A model generated the notes under the pieces. It was not told the origin of the DNA and searched no databases. It saw only the letters and a program-made list of their open reading frames with translations. From NCBI GenBank assembly GCA_031288815.1, contig JAITQR010000205.1, positions 1-17,497 of the forward strand: a stretch of DNA of 17,497 bases. Reading direction: 5' to 3'. Origin of the DNA: Treponema sp. (GTDB lineage Bacteria > Spirochaetota > Spirochaetia > Treponematales > Breznakiellaceae). The number at the start of each line of letters is the position of its first letter. Position 1 is the first letter of the stretch. The position numbers and the translations under genes are program-made. Below, piece by piece: positions 1 through 8,453 of this stretch.

Positions 1-98
1 TTGGTGTTCCGCTTCTCGTAAAAGTACACCCCCATGATACCGCCGCCCAGGACAAGGACCACCAGGAGGCCCAGAAAATTCTCCCTCCGTATCCTCAT
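1..98 (-). CDS. N-terminus of a membrane-anchored protein (partial, runs off left edge)
   Basis: Only the first 32 codons are visible. The ATG at 98-96 overlaps the TGA of the recombinase gene (97-95) as ATGA, so the two are probably translationally coupled and this is the next gene of the same operon. The visible peptide has a basic start (MRIRREN), then a hydrophobic stretch at about residues 8-25 (LGLLVVLVLGGGIMGVYF), then charged residues (YEKRN). This looks like an N-terminal membrane anchor or uncleaved signal sequence with the rest of the protein outside the cytoplasm. There is no lipobox cysteine in the visible part. I do not recognise the family, and the rest of the protein lies outside the window. 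Confidence 0.65.
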   Translation of the reverse strand, partial: MRIRRENFLGLLVVLVLGGGIMGVYFYEKRNT

Positions 99-1000
99 TT
101 ATCCCCCCAACCGCCCAGCTTGGGCAGAAAACGCCGGTGGCTTTCACGGAGCAGCGCGGAATCCACATGGGTGTAGATCTGGGTGGTGGTAATATCGCTG
201 TGCCCCAGGAGTTCCTGCAGGGAACGCAGATCCGCCCCCCCGGCCAGCATTTCGGTGGCGAAACTGTGCCGCAGGCTGTGGAGACGGGAACCGGTTCCCA
301 GGGAAAGGGTCAGACGCCGGTAATTTTTCCAGATCCCCTTCCGGGAGAGCCGCCGGCCCCTTCCGGTGATAAACAGGGCCGGCCCCTTCCGCGACTTGGC
401 AAGCAGGGGGCGGGCCTCGGCAAGGTAACGCCCGAGCCAGTCCGCCGCCACCGCGCCGAATACCACCAGCCGCTCCTTGTTCCCCTTTCCCCGCGCCCTG
501 GCGGTAAAGGAAGCAAGATCCAGATCCCCCAGATTGAGGGACACCGCCTCCGAGATCCGCAGGCCCGCCGAGTAGAGCAGCTCGTAAATCGTCCGGTCCC
601 GGATTCCCCGGGGATTTTTCGTGTCCACCGAGGCGAGGATCTCCTCCACCGCCTCCCGGGGAAGGGTTTCGGGAAGCCGGAAGGGCCTGCGGGGCTTCTC
701 CAAGAGGGCGGCGGGATTATCCTCCCGGACCCTTTCATCGGTAAGAAAACGGAAAAACGACCTGAGGGCGGATATGGCTTTGGCCGTAGAACGGGGATCT
801 ATCCCGTCAACGGTTCGGCGGTATTCGAGATACCGGACCAAAGAAGGGGTATCCGCCGACGCCGCGTCAAGCCCTTCCTTTCCCAGCCAGCCCAGGAAAC
901 CCCGGATCTCCAGCCCGTAGGTTTCCGCGGTAAGGGGGGAGCGGCGCTCCAGGGCGATCAACCTTGAATAGTAACGCTGCTGTAAATTTGAGTTGTCCAC
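95..1000 (-). CDS. xerC: Tyrosine recombinase XerC/XerD (site-specific chromosome dimer resolution)
   Basis: A 301-residue integrase-family recombinase, the usual length for XerC/XerD. The N-terminal SAM-like DNA-binding domain covers about residues 5-90 and the catalytic domain about 110-290. All active-site positions are present: R148 (SAGLRISEA), K172 (GKGNKER), H241 and R244 (LHSLRHSFAT), H267 (LLGHSDI) and nucleophile Y276 (TTTQIYTHV). Family members resolve chromosome dimers at dif during division. Its place directly after ftsZ (12-base gap) fits coupling of division to chromosome segregation. The start is GTG at 1000-998, with GGAGG three bases upstream. No phage integrase features or att sites are nearby, so a housekeeping Xer is far more likely than a mobile-element integrase. 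Whether it is XerC or XerD cannot be settled from sequence alone; the symbol is a best guess. Confidence 0.9.
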   Translation of the reverse strand: MDNSNLQQRYYSRLIALERRSPLTAETYGLEIRGFLGWLGKEGLDAASADTPSLVRYLEYRRTVDGIDPRSTAKAISALRSFFRFLTDERVREDNPAALLEKPRRPFRLPETLPREAVEEILASVDTKNPRGIRDRTIYELLYSAGLRISEAVSLNLGDLDLASFTARARGKGNKERLVVFGAVAADWLGRYLAEARPLLAKSRKGPALFITGRGRRLSRKGIWKNYRRLTLSLGTGSRLHSLRHSFATEMLAGGADLRSLQELLGHSDITTTQIYTHVDSALLRESHRRFLPKLGGWGDK

Positions 1001-1012
1001 GATCCTCCGCTT

Positions 1013-2209
1013 CTAGCCCTCGTTGGCCTTGCCGTTAAAATTGCTGTCGGGCATATAGTTAAACTTTCTTATGGCCGCGGGAATGTCCAGATCTTCCTCC
1101 TCGGGATAGGCGCCCCGGGGCGGAATAGCCGGCTGTTTCGGGCGTCCCCTGCTAAAGCCTTCCCATACGTCAATGGGAATAAAATCCCCATTCTTGGGTT
1201 TTCCCCCTTCCGCGGCGGCATCGGTTTTCTTGTCCTTCCCGGCCTGGAAGCCGGTGGCAATCACCGTCACCCGGATATTGTCCCCCAGGTTGGTGTCCTC
1301 GGTTACCCCGTGGATAATGTGGACTTCCGGATGGGCCTTGTTGCGGATGGCGTTCACCACCTCGTCCAGTTCCACCAGGGAGAGATCCTCCCCGCCGGCC
1401 ACGTTCACCAGGAGCTTGGTCGCCCCCTCGACGCTGGTCTCCTCAAGAAGCGGGTTGTCGATGGCCTTATTGGCCGCTTCCTTCGCCCGGTTTTCCCCGC
1501 TTCCCACGCCGATACCCATCAGGGCGTCCCCCTGACCCTTCATGGTGGATTCCACATCGGCAAAGTCGATATTGACAAGCCCGGTCTGGGTGATAAGGTC
1601 GGAGATGCCCTGTACCCCCTGGCGGAGCACATCGTCGGCCATAAGGTAGGCCTGCTTCAAGGGAGTTTTCCGCTCCACCATGCCCATCAACTGCTGGTTC
1701 GGGATGACGATCAGACTGTCCACCGCCTCCCGCAGCTTCCGGATCCCCTCTTCGGCAAGGCCCATCTTGACGGGCCCCTCATAGTCGAAAGGCTTGGTCA
1801 CCACCCCCACGGTAAGGGCCCCTTCCTCCCTGGCCAATTTGGCGATAACCGGCGCGGAACCGGTACCGGTTCCCCCGCCCATTCCGGCGGTGACGAACAC
1901 CATATCGGCTCCCTTTACATGCTGGCGGATGGTTTCCAGATCCTCGTTGGCGGCTTTTTCCCCCCTTTCGGGGATGCCGCCGGCTCCTCTCCCGCCGGTA
2001 AGCTTGGATCCAATCTGCAGCTTTACCTCCGCCTTGCTTTTTTTAAACAGATCCTGGACATCCGTGTTAACCGCGAGAAATTCGACTCCCCGTAAACCAC
2101 ATTCAATCATACGGTTCACCGCGTTGCAGCCGCCCCCCCCGGCCCCGATGACCTTGATTACCGCGGGAGCCGGCATGACCGGCCCGTCATTGTGCACTAC
2201 AATGTTCAT
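1013..2209 (-). CDS. ftsZ: Cell division protein FtsZ
   Basis: Tubulin-like GTPase that polymerises into the Z ring; 398 residues, a normal length. The nucleotide-binding Rossmann part carries GAGGGGCNA (residues 22-30) and the tubulin signature GGGTGTGS (111-118). The T7 loop NIDFAD (213-218) supplies the catalytic acidic residues for the neighbouring subunit. The GTPase core ends near residue 322. A short linker of about 50 residues follows, then the C-terminal interaction peptide [12 protein letters not shown] (374-385), which binds FtsA, and a 13-residue tail. A reading starting at TTG 2221 is possible, but that TTG lies inside the GGAGGGG ribosome binding site that correctly precedes ATG 2209, so I chose the ATG. 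It lies 51 bases after ftsA, the widest gap between late dcw genes here. Confidence 0.97.
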   Translation of the reverse strand: MNIVVHNDGPVMPAPAVIKVIGAGGGGCNAVNRMIECGLRGVEFLAVNTDVQDLFKKSKAEVKLQIGSKLTGGRGAGGIPERGEKAANEDLETIRQHVKGADMVFVTAGMGGGTGTGSAPVIAKLAREEGALTVGVVTKPFDYEGPVKMGLAEEGIRKLREAVDSLIVIPNQQLMGMVERKTPLKQAYLMADDVLRQGVQGISDLITQTGLVNIDFADVESTMKGQGDALMGIGVGSGENRAKEAANKAIDNPLLEETSVEGATKLLVNVAGGEDLSLVELDEVVNAIRNKAHPEVHIIHGVTEDTNLGDNIRVTVIATGFQAGKDKKTDAAAEGGKPKNGDFIPIDVWEGFSRGRPKQPAIPPRGAYPEEEDLDIPAAIRKFNYMPDSNFNGKANEG

Positions 2210-2260
2210 ACTCCCCTCCAACCATTTTGTATCACCCTATCGATACCGATACGGCGTTCC

Positions 2261-3517
2261 TTAAAAAAATTCTTTTCCCAGCCAGTCCTTGAATCTCTGC
2301 AGGACATCCGGCGCGCCCTTTTCCCGGGGCCGCCCTTCCCCGTTTCGTTCAGGACTTTGTTTCGCCTGGCGATTAAAGCCTTCCAGTACCAATCCTATGG
2401 CCGTGGAGTATACCGGATTCCGGTATTCTTCCACGAGGCCGCCGCTTAATACCCCGCCCGGTATGGGCGAACCAATCCTTACGGGCATCTTAAAAACCCG
2501 GGAGGCAAGCTCCGCCGCGCCTAAAAGCTGCGCCCCGCCCCCGGTCAGTACGATTCCCGCGCCCAGGGGCCGGGACAGGGAGATCCTGTCCAGCTTCTCC
2601 TTCGCCATTTTGAAAATTTCTTCCATCCGGGGCTGGATAATGGCAAGGATCTGGGAACGGGGAATCGGCATGGGCGCCCTTCCCCCAACGCCGGGGACAA
2701 TAATATCGTCGTCGCTGTCGTCCATGCCTTCAACGCAGGAACCCGCCTCAATCTTTATCCGCTCCGCGGCCTCGAAAGAAATATTTTTGAGGAGCGAAAT
2801 ATCCCCGGTTACCTGGCCGCCGCCCACAGGAATGGTAACCGTGGAATAAGGGGCGCCGTCGCAGTAAACCAGCATCTCCGTGGTTCCCCCGCCGATGTCA
2901 ATAAGGGCCACCCCCAGATCCTTTTCCTCCTCGGTAAGCGCCGCCCTGCCGGCCGCCAGGGACTGGAGGACCAGATCTTTAACATAGTAACCGGCCCGGT
3001 TAACGCACTTGATCAGGTTTTGCGCGCTGGTAACCGAGCAGGTAATGATATGAACCTCCGCCTCAAGCCGTACCCCGATCATATCCAGCGGATCCTTGAT
3101 GCCCTTGTGATCGTCCACGATGTAACTTTGGGGGATAACTTCCAGCACCTGGCGATCCATGGGGATCACCACCGCCCGGGCCGCCTCCAGCACCCGGGCG
3201 ATATCGTCGGCGTCTATCTCCCGGAGTTCCCGGTCTTTGCCGGTAACCGCCACCACCCCCCGGGAATTGATCCCGTCGATATGGCTGCCCCCGATGCCGG
3301 TCCAGCAGGAGTCCACATCCCGGCCGCTCATCATCTGGGCGGCCTCAACAGCCTCTCTCGCGGCCCGAAGCGTCGCCTCTATGTTAACCACCACCCCTTT
3401 TCTCATTCCCGTAGAGGGGCAGAGTCCTACGCCGGTGATTTCGATAGTTCCATTTTCACCGCGCTCGCCGATTACCGCGCAGACTTTAGTCGATCCTATA
3501 TCGAGGCCGACTATCAA
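2261..3517 (-). CDS. ftsA: Cell division protein FtsA (actin-like Z-ring membrane anchor)
   Basis: Actin/Hsp70-superfamily ATPase that tethers FtsZ to the membrane; 418 residues from the TTG used here. ATP-binding motifs are phosphate-1 DIGSTKV (residues 6-12), phosphate-2 DIGGGTTE (207-214) and adenosine loop [14 protein letters not shown] (321-334). The FtsA-specific 1C (SHS2) domain lies around residues 83-160. The last 15 residues ([15 protein letters not shown]) form the expected amphipathic membrane-targeting helix. The start is uncertain. There is no in-frame ATG. TTG at 3517 lies four bases after the ftsQ stop but lacks a good ribosome site. The strong AAAGGAGG inside the ftsQ end lies six bases before an in-frame CTG at 3532, giving five extra residues. 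Product identity is not in doubt. Confidence 0.95.
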   Translation of the reverse strand: MIVGLDIGSTKVCAVIGERGENGTIEITGVGLCPSTGMRKGVVVNIEATLRAAREAVEAAQMMSGRDVDSCWTGIGGSHIDGINSRGVVAVTGKDRELREIDADDIARVLEAARAVVIPMDRQVLEVIPQSYIVDDHKGIKDPLDMIGVRLEAEVHIITCSVTSAQNLIKCVNRAGYYVKDLVLQSLAAGRAALTEEEKDLGVALIDIGGGTTEMLVYCDGAPYSTVTIPVGGGQVTGDISLLKNISFEAAERIKIEAGSCVEGMDDSDDDIIVPGVGGRAPMPIPRSQILAIIQPRMEEIFKMAKEKLDRISLSRPLGAGIVLTGGGAQLLGAAELASRVFKMPVRIGSPIPGGVLSGGLVEEYRNPVYSTAIGLVLEGFNRQAKQSPERNGEGRPREKGAPDVLQRFKDWLGKEFF

Positions 3518-3521
3518 ACCG

Positions 3522-4415
3522 TCATTTGCCAGAAAGGGCCTCCTTTTCCTTGTACGACGCTGTCTCCGCCCTAAAATCTATCTCTTCAATTTCAGAGTGT
3601 TTTGAGGCAAACACGTCAAGCATTAACATTACGTAACGAAGACTCGCTTCGTTAAGATCCGGTTCAAGCCGTATCCTTATCGGATTATGAACGGGATATA
3701 AAACAAGATCGAATCCGTCAAAAGCCTTCCGGTTTATCCGGATCTCCGAAATCGCCGCGAGCAGTTCCGGCGAGGTGTCCCTTATGGCCTCAAGCCGGGA
3801 CAGGAGGGGGCCGAAGAGCGCGGGAAGCTTCATGCCCAGGGACGGATTGTCAAAAACAAGACCCGAAATTACCGGTAACTGGGGCAGATCCTGGACGGCC
3901 TCGCCGATTCCCTTCCCTATTTTAAATACCAGGCCGGTCCGGTCAAAGTACAGGGGGGTAAGTTTTCCGTCCAGTTGGACCAGGGACATTCCCGCGGCGC
4001 TCCGGGGGATCAGCGCAATTTTTACCGCGTTGGGAAAGCGTTTGATCACCTTGGCGGACTCGACCTGGTAAAGCGCCTCCAGGGATCGCTCCGCCTGGGC
4101 CGCCTTGACCGAAACGTAGGAGGAACGATCGCTGATGCCCGCGGCGGCGATGATCTCTTCCCGGCTCATGCCGGGAAAGGGAAGCGTTTCTATCTTTGTA
4201 AGAGGCATACAGGGGCTCACCGCCAGCAGCCAGATCAGTTCAAGCACCAGAATCGCCGCGGCGGCGATAATCAGGGCTTTAAGCCCCTTCTCGATCCCCG
4301 GGCCGGCGCCGCGGCCGGTTTCGGTGAACCTCTTTTGGGCGGGAACGAAACCCGCGCCGCCGGTATTGCCGGATCTTCGGCCGGAAACTTGAACGCGGAC
4401 TGATTCACCGGACAT
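3522..4415 (-). CDS. ftsQ: Cell division protein FtsQ/DivIB
   Basis: Bitopic divisome protein of about 297 residues. It has a basic, disordered cytoplasmic N-terminus (1-45), one transmembrane helix at about 46-67 (LIIAAAAILVLELIWLLAV), and a POTRA-like domain at about 69-140 (TLPFPGMSREEIIAAAGI ... VIKRFPNAVKIALIPR). A beta domain typical of FtsQ/DivIB follows. In the divisome it bridges FtsL/FtsB and FtsW/FtsI. The assignment rests on this architecture and on its place between ftsW and ftsA, since FtsQ sequences are poorly conserved. The chosen ATG at 4415 lies seven bases after AGGGAGG and overlaps the ftsW end by 11 bases. The in-frame ATG at 4421 is too close to that site, and a start at 4547 would overlap ftsW by more than 140 bases. 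Confidence 0.88.
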   Translation of the reverse strand: MSGESVRVQVSGRRSGNTGGAGFVPAQKRFTETGRGAGPGIEKGLKALIIAAAAILVLELIWLLAVSPCMPLTKIETLPFPGMSREEIIAAAGISDRSSYVSVKAAQAERSLEALYQVESAKVIKRFPNAVKIALIPRSAAGMSLVQLDGKLTPLYFDRTGLVFKIGKGIGEAVQDLPQLPVISGLVFDNPSLGMKLPALFGPLLSRLEAIRDTSPELLAAISEIRINRKAFDGFDLVLYPVHNPIRIRLEPDLNEASLRYVMLMLDVFASKHSEIEEIDFRAETASYKEKEALSGK

Positions 4416-5640
4416 GTACATCCTCCCTGGCGTTAGAACGGAGTTCTTCGTCAATATCCTGGCGAAACAGAGGCTGGCGCCGGATTTCCCGGGCGTACTG
4501 CCTGAGATTCTCCGCCTGAACCGAGGCGGGGCTCCGGCGCGCGACATTTACCACCAGGCCCGCCATTGCCAAGGTGGTCAACAGGGAAGAACCTCCATGG
4601 GAAAAAAAGGGAAGGGGTATCCCCGTGGCGGGGAGGAAACCGGCGACCACCATCACGTTTAGCAAAGCCTGGGATACAATCATGGTCACCAAGCCGTAGG
4701 CCAGAAGCCGCCGGTAAACCGTGGCGGCCCGGAAGCCCCCCCGGTAACCCTGCCAGGCAAAAAAGGCGAACAGGACAAAGAGGAGGACCACCCCGATAAA
4801 CCCCGACTCTTCCGCGAAGGCGGAAAAAATAAAGTCCGAGTGGACCTCGGGAACACTGGCGATTTTTCTCGTCCCCTGGCCAATGCCCTTGCCCAAGAGG
4901 CCTCCGGACATAATCGTAAGAAGGCTGGCGCGAACCTGAAAGCCCGCTCCCTGGGGTTCCCAGTTGGGCCAGAAAAAACTAATAATCCGTCTCAAACGGT
5001 GTTCCTTGGTAAGCACCATAAGGCTTGTCAGGGGAAGCATCATGACTGCCGTAAAAAGAAAATAACGCCTCTTTACTCCCGCCAGAAAAAATATCGACAG
5101 GGCGTTTAGCGCTATAAATATGGCGGTAGCTAAATTGTTTTGCTGGTAGATGATAACAAAAAAAACGGCGCTTACCACTACGGGCGGCAGCACCCCGGAA
5201 GAAAAAGCGATACTGTTCTGCTTTTTATCAAAGATATGGGCCAGATAAATGGGCAGCACCAGTTTTACCATTTCCGAGGGCTGGTATTCGATGGGACCTA
5301 TCCCAATCCAGCGGCTGGCGCCGTTTTTAGTCACCCCGATGCCGGGGAAGAAGGTAAGGAGACAGAGGATGATCGTGCCTATCACCATGGGGAATATAAT
5401 TTCTCGCAGCAGTTCCAGTTTTATCCGGGAAAGGCCAAAAAAAAGGATTAGGCCCGCCAGGGCCGGCCTTAACTGCCGGGAAATGTAGTACAAGCCGTTC
5501 CCCTTGGAAATAATCCCAAAACCGTAGGACGCGGAATAGAGTGTCACGAGCCCAAGCCCGGTAAGGAGAAGAACGCTGGCAATAAGGGTCTGGCTTCCCC
5601 CGGGACGGTATTCAGGTATCTCGGCCTCGAACTGGTACAT
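4405..5640 (-). CDS. ftsW: Septal peptidoglycan glycosyltransferase FtsW (SEDS family)
   Basis: SEDS-family polytopic membrane protein (411 residues, about ten membrane segments) that polymerises lipid II at the septum with a class B penicillin-binding protein. Visible family marks: NGASRWIGIGP (106-116), PSEMVKL (121-127), the catalytic Asp in VHSDFIFSAFAEE (D269), and the C-terminal PFFSHGGSSLL signature. FtsW and RodA are hard to separate by motifs; position in the dcw cluster between mraY and ftsQ favours FtsW. The start ATG 5640 follows GGGGGAAGA and lies eight bases after the mraY stop; a longer reading to 5706 would overlap mraY. The gene for its usual partner FtsI is not in this cluster. 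Confidence 0.94.
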   Translation of the reverse strand: MYQFEAEIPEYRPGGSQTLIASVLLLTGLGLVTLYSASYGFGIISKGNGLYYISRQLRPALAGLILFFGLSRIKLELLREIIFPMVIGTIILCLLTFFPGIGVTKNGASRWIGIGPIEYQPSEMVKLVLPIYLAHIFDKKQNSIAFSSGVLPPVVVSAVFFVIIYQQNNLATAIFIALNALSIFFLAGVKRRYFLFTAVMMLPLTSLMVLTKEHRLRRIISFFWPNWEPQGAGFQVRASLLTIMSGGLLGKGIGQGTRKIASVPEVHSDFIFSAFAEESGFIGVVLLFVLFAFFAWQGYRGGFRAATVYRRLLAYGLVTMIVSQALLNVMVVAGFLPATGIPLPFFSHGGSSLLTTLAMAGLVVNVARRSPASVQAENLRQYAREIRRQPLFRQDIDEELRSNAREDVHVR

Positions 5641-5648
5641 TCTTCCCC

Positions 5649-6728
5649 CTATTGAATCTTCAGGGTTGATAGGGCTATTATGGCGAAAAGCCCGCCCAGT
5701 ATCCAAAAACGGATAACCACTTTCGTTTCCGCCCAGCCGGATAATTCGAAATGGTGATGTATCGGCGCCATTTTAAAGATCCTTTTCTTCCTCAGTTTGT
5801 AGGACACAACCTGAATGATTACCGAAGCTATCTCCAACACGAAAACCCCGCCGATGATCAGAAGCAGTATTTCTTTTTTTATAATCAGGGAGACAGTAGC
5901 GATTACACCGCCAAGGGAAAGGCTCCCCACATCGCCCATAAACACCTCCGCGGGGTGGGCGTTAAACCACAGGAATCCTATACACGCCCCGCACGCGGCC
6001 AGGCAGAACACGGTAAGTTCCCCCGCGCCGGGGAAGTAGGGGATACCCAGGTAAGAGGAGTAATCCGCCCTTCCGGTCAGATAGCTGAGAATAGCCAGGG
6101 AGATGAACACCAGGATAAGGAGCCCCGCCAGGAGCCCGTCAAGACCGTCGGAAAAATTAACCGCGTTGCTCTCCCCCACAATAAGGAGCACCCCAAAGGG
6201 AATCCAGAGGACGCCCATGTCCAGCACCGGGTTTTTGAAGAAGGGAAGGTAGAGGCAGGTGATCCTGTCCTCTCCGGAAAAGTACAGAACAAGCACTATG
6301 ACCACAGCCACCGTAAACTGTAAAACAAGTTTTGCCCAGGCCGGAAGCCCCGCGGAATTATGGCGGGTAACCTTGAGGTAATCGTCAAGAAAACCGATAA
6401 ATCCAAAAGCCGTAAAGGCGCCCAGGGCAAGCCACACCTTTTCGTTTTTTAAATCCTGCCAGAGCAGCATGGAGACAAGCACGGAAATAATGATAAGCAC
6501 CCCGCCCATGGTCGGGGTTCCGTCCTTTACCAGGTGGCTTGCCGGCCCGTCAGTCCGGACCGCCTGCCTAACCCGCAGGCGTTTTAAAGCGGCAATGATC
6601 CGGGGGCCGGAGATATAGGCGATAAGCAGGGTGGTAAGCGCGGCGTAAGCCCCCCGGAAAGTAAGGTACAAAAATACATTAACCGGCGTAAAATATTTTA
6701 CCAGGGGATACACAAACTCCAGAAACAT
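5649..6728 (-). CDS. mraY: Phospho-N-acetylmuramoyl-pentapeptide transferase MraY
   Basis: Integral membrane enzyme that transfers phospho-MurNAc-pentapeptide from UDP to undecaprenyl phosphate, making lipid I. Its 359 residues match the family length, with about ten membrane helices. Key motifs are present: RTDGPASHLVKDGTPTMGG (58-76), the aspartate pair in FLDDYLKV (D115/D116), NAVNFSDGLDG (188-198), FMGDVGS (263-269, D266) and the HHHFE loop (324-328). The ATG shares its first base with the murF TAA stop (TAATG), a coupling signature, with a G-rich ribosome site ending about six bases upstream inside murF. MurF makes the UDP-MurNAc-pentapeptide that MraY uses, so the gene pair follows the pathway order. 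Confidence 0.97.
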   Translation of the reverse strand: MFLEFVYPLVKYFTPVNVFLYLTFRGAYAALTTLLIAYISGPRIIAALKRLRVRQAVRTDGPASHLVKDGTPTMGGVLIIISVLVSMLLWQDLKNEKVWLALGAFTAFGFIGFLDDYLKVTRHNSAGLPAWAKLVLQFTVAVVIVLVLYFSGEDRITCLYLPFFKNPVLDMGVLWIPFGVLLIVGESNAVNFSDGLDGLLAGLLILVFISLAILSYLTGRADYSSYLGIPYFPGAGELTVFCLAACGACIGFLWFNAHPAEVFMGDVGSLSLGGVIATVSLIIKKEILLLIIGGVFVLEIASVIIQVVSYKLRKKRIFKMAPIHHHFELSGWAETKVVIRFWILGGLFAIIALSTLKIQ

Positions 6729-8176
6729 TATTTCCCCCCCCTGTCCGCGCCGCCGGCCGGCTCTCCGCCCAGCAGTATATCCGTCAGACCTTCCAGGGCG
6801 CAGCCCCGGGAGCCCTTGAGCAGTACCAGATCCCCCTTCCGGACGAAGTTTCCAAGCTCCCGGGCCAGCTGGTCCATACTGTTGGTGTGGAAGAAGGGAA
6901 CCCCTCCCCTTCCGGTTTCCGGAAGGGCGGCAAGCGCCGCTTCCATTTCCGCGGCGGCATCTTCCATCTCCCCGCCGTAGAGGAACACTTTATCCGCCCG
7001 GGAAGCGGCAAGAAGTCTGCCCAGTTCCCGGTGGGCCCCCGGCGAATCTTCCCCCAGTTCCAGCATGGAACCCATGACATATATTTTTCTACCCTGGTAT
7101 TCCAGATCGTCACAGAAGGCCAGGGCCTGGGCGGAAGATTCAGGATTGGCGTTGTAACAGTCCCGGATCACCGTGAGGCGGCCTTCCAGTATCTCGCTCC
7201 GGCCAAAAAGGGCTTTTACCGAGGCAAGCCCCTCCCGGATAGCCAGATCGCTCACCGGCACTTCCCGGGCAATCGCCGCGGCCGCGAAGGCGTTCCGCAC
7301 ATTATGTTTTCCCGGAAGGGTAAAACGAACCGTTTCCCCGGCCCAGGTAATTTCGCTGCCCGAAAGGCCCAGGTCGCGGCTGAAGCCAACCCCGTCGAGG
7401 CCGTAAAAACGAACCTTCCCCCTGATCCCACGGCCAAGAAAATCCCGGTACTCGTCGTCCCCGGGGATCAGGGCGGTTTCGGCGCCGGAAAATTCGGCGA
7501 AAATATTTTTTTTCTCCTCAGCTATTCCGGCCTTACTGCCGATAAGTCCGATATGGGCGGAACCGATGTTTGTGATTAAAGCGACGCGAGGTTTAAGAAC
7601 CCTGGCCAATTCGGCAATCTCCCCCGGGCGGTTCATTCCCAGCTCAAACACCCCCACCTCGTGCCAGGGACGAACCTCAAAAACAGAGAGGGGCAGACCG
7701 GTTTCGGAATTCAAATTCCCCTGGTTCATCACTACCTTTTTCTCCTGGCCGATAATGGCGGCGGCAATTTCTTTGGTGGTAGTCTTTCCCGAGGAACCGG
7801 TGATCCCTACCTTCAAAAGTCCGGAAAACCGATCCAGATAGGCCGCGGCGGCGTCCTGGAGGGCTTTAAGGGTATCGGCTACCGCTATCAGCCCCCGGCC
7901 GTACTTCTCCGCGGTTTCCGCAAGCCCTAAAGCCTTTTCGGTGAGCCTTGCCTCTTCCACCAGGGCGCAGGAGGCGCCGGCCTTAAAGGCGGCTTCCACA
8001 TAGGAATGCCCGTCCTGAACCGAACCGGGCAGGGCGACAAACAGGGCGTCTTCCTTTGCCTTTCGGGAATCAATACACACCGAAGCGAAACCCGGCTTTC
8101 CCCAGGGGGAGACACGGCGGCCCTTTACGGAGCGGAGGAGGGTTTCAAAATCCATGAGAAACGACTTAGTATCCAT
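6728..8176 (-). CDS. murF: UDP-MurNAc-tripeptide:D-Ala-D-Ala ligase MurF
   Basis: Cytoplasmic Mur ligase (482 residues) that adds D-Ala-D-Ala to UDP-MurNAc-tripeptide, using ATP. The N-terminal UDP-binding domain shows IDSRKAKEDALFVALPG (about 35-51), typical of MurF and MurE. The P-loop is GITGSSGKTTTKE (124-136). NQGNLNSETGLPLSVF (155-170) and ELGMNRPGEI are MurF-type central-domain motifs. DCYNANPESS and the late VLLKGSRGCALEG are characteristic of MurF rather than MurE or MurC. The start ATG 8176 is preceded by GAGGAGG at good spacing and lies within the last 11 bases of the ftsL-like gene. The end is fused to mraY by TAATG. Confidence 0.95.
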   Translation of the reverse strand: MDTKSFLMDFETLLRSVKGRRVSPWGKPGFASVCIDSRKAKEDALFVALPGSVQDGHSYVEAAFKAGASCALVEEARLTEKALGLAETAEKYGRGLIAVADTLKALQDAAAAYLDRFSGLLKVGITGSSGKTTTKEIAAAIIGQEKKVVMNQGNLNSETGLPLSVFEVRPWHEVGVFELGMNRPGEIAELARVLKPRVALITNIGSAHIGLIGSKAGIAEEKKNIFAEFSGAETALIPGDDEYRDFLGRGIRGKVRFYGLDGVGFSRDLGLSGSEITWAGETVRFTLPGKHNVRNAFAAAAIAREVPVSDLAIREGLASVKALFGRSEILEGRLTVIRDCYNANPESSAQALAFCDDLEYQGRKIYVMGSMLELGEDSPGAHRELGRLLAASRADKVFLYGGEMEDAAAEMEAALAALPETGRGGVPFFHTNSMDQLARELGNFVRKGDLVLLKGSRGCALEGLTDILLGGEPAGGADRGGK

Positions 8177-8453
8177 GCCCCCCCTCCTCTATCCGGATCT
8201 GCAAAATATTTTCAGGCTTTACCCTGACAAGGCCCGGATCGTTACGGGCTATGTTCTCTATCCTCTCGGAAGATGAAAGCATGGCTATTCCCGCGATGAG
8301 CCGCTTGTTGCTCTCCACCCATTCTTCCTGGGTGGTTTCAAGCCGGGCAATTTCCCGTTCCAGATCCGTATAACGGGTCGACTGCCACACTACCAGGGCC
8401 AGGAGCAAGGGCATGGTAAGCACCGCCAAGTAAAGAAGCAGATGCTTCTTCAT
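8166..8453 (-). CDS. ftsL: Small bitopic division protein, FtsL-like
   Basis: A 95-residue protein with a very short basic cytoplasmic N-terminus (MKKH), one transmembrane helix at about residues 4-23 (LLLYLAVLTMPLLLALVVW), and a predicted extracytoplasmic coiled coil at about 30-60 (DLEREIARLETTQEEWVESNKRL). A short conserved-looking tail follows. Architecture and position directly after rsmH are those of FtsL, which pairs with FtsB and FtsQ to activate FtsW/FtsI. FtsL and FtsB cannot be told apart by sequence at this divergence, so the symbol rests mainly on synteny. The ATG at 8453 overlaps the rsmH stop as TGATG; an adjacent in-frame GTG at 8456 is an alternative start one codon earlier. 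The 3' end overlaps murF by 11 bases. In many bacteria ftsI would follow here; it is missing. Confidence 0.75.
   Translation of the reverse strand: MKKHLLLYLAVLTMPLLLALVVWQSTRYTDLEREIARLETTQEEWVESNKRLIAGIAMLSSSERIENIARNDPGLVRVKPENILQIRIEEGGHGY

Noticed and set aside
95..1000. Tyrosine recombinase as a sign of a mobile element or integron
   Set aside because: It is embedded in the dcw operon, has housekeeping XerC/D length and motifs, and no att repeats, tRNA or cargo genes lie nearby.
1310..2095. Long plus-strand open frame antisense to ftsZ, and similar frames opposite the other dcw genes
   Set aside because: They lie opposite genes with complete conserved motifs, have unnatural composition rich in His, Pro, Gly and Arg, and lack ribosome sites. 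They are by-products of GC-rich codon use.
4416..4547. Longer ftsQ start at 4547
   Set aside because: It would overlap ftsW by more than 140 bases and has no ribosome site. ATG 4415 has an ideal AGGGAGG seven bases upstream.
5641..5706. Longer ftsW start at 5706
   Set aside because: It would lie inside mraY. ATG 5640 is preceded by a G-rich ribosome site just after the mraY stop.
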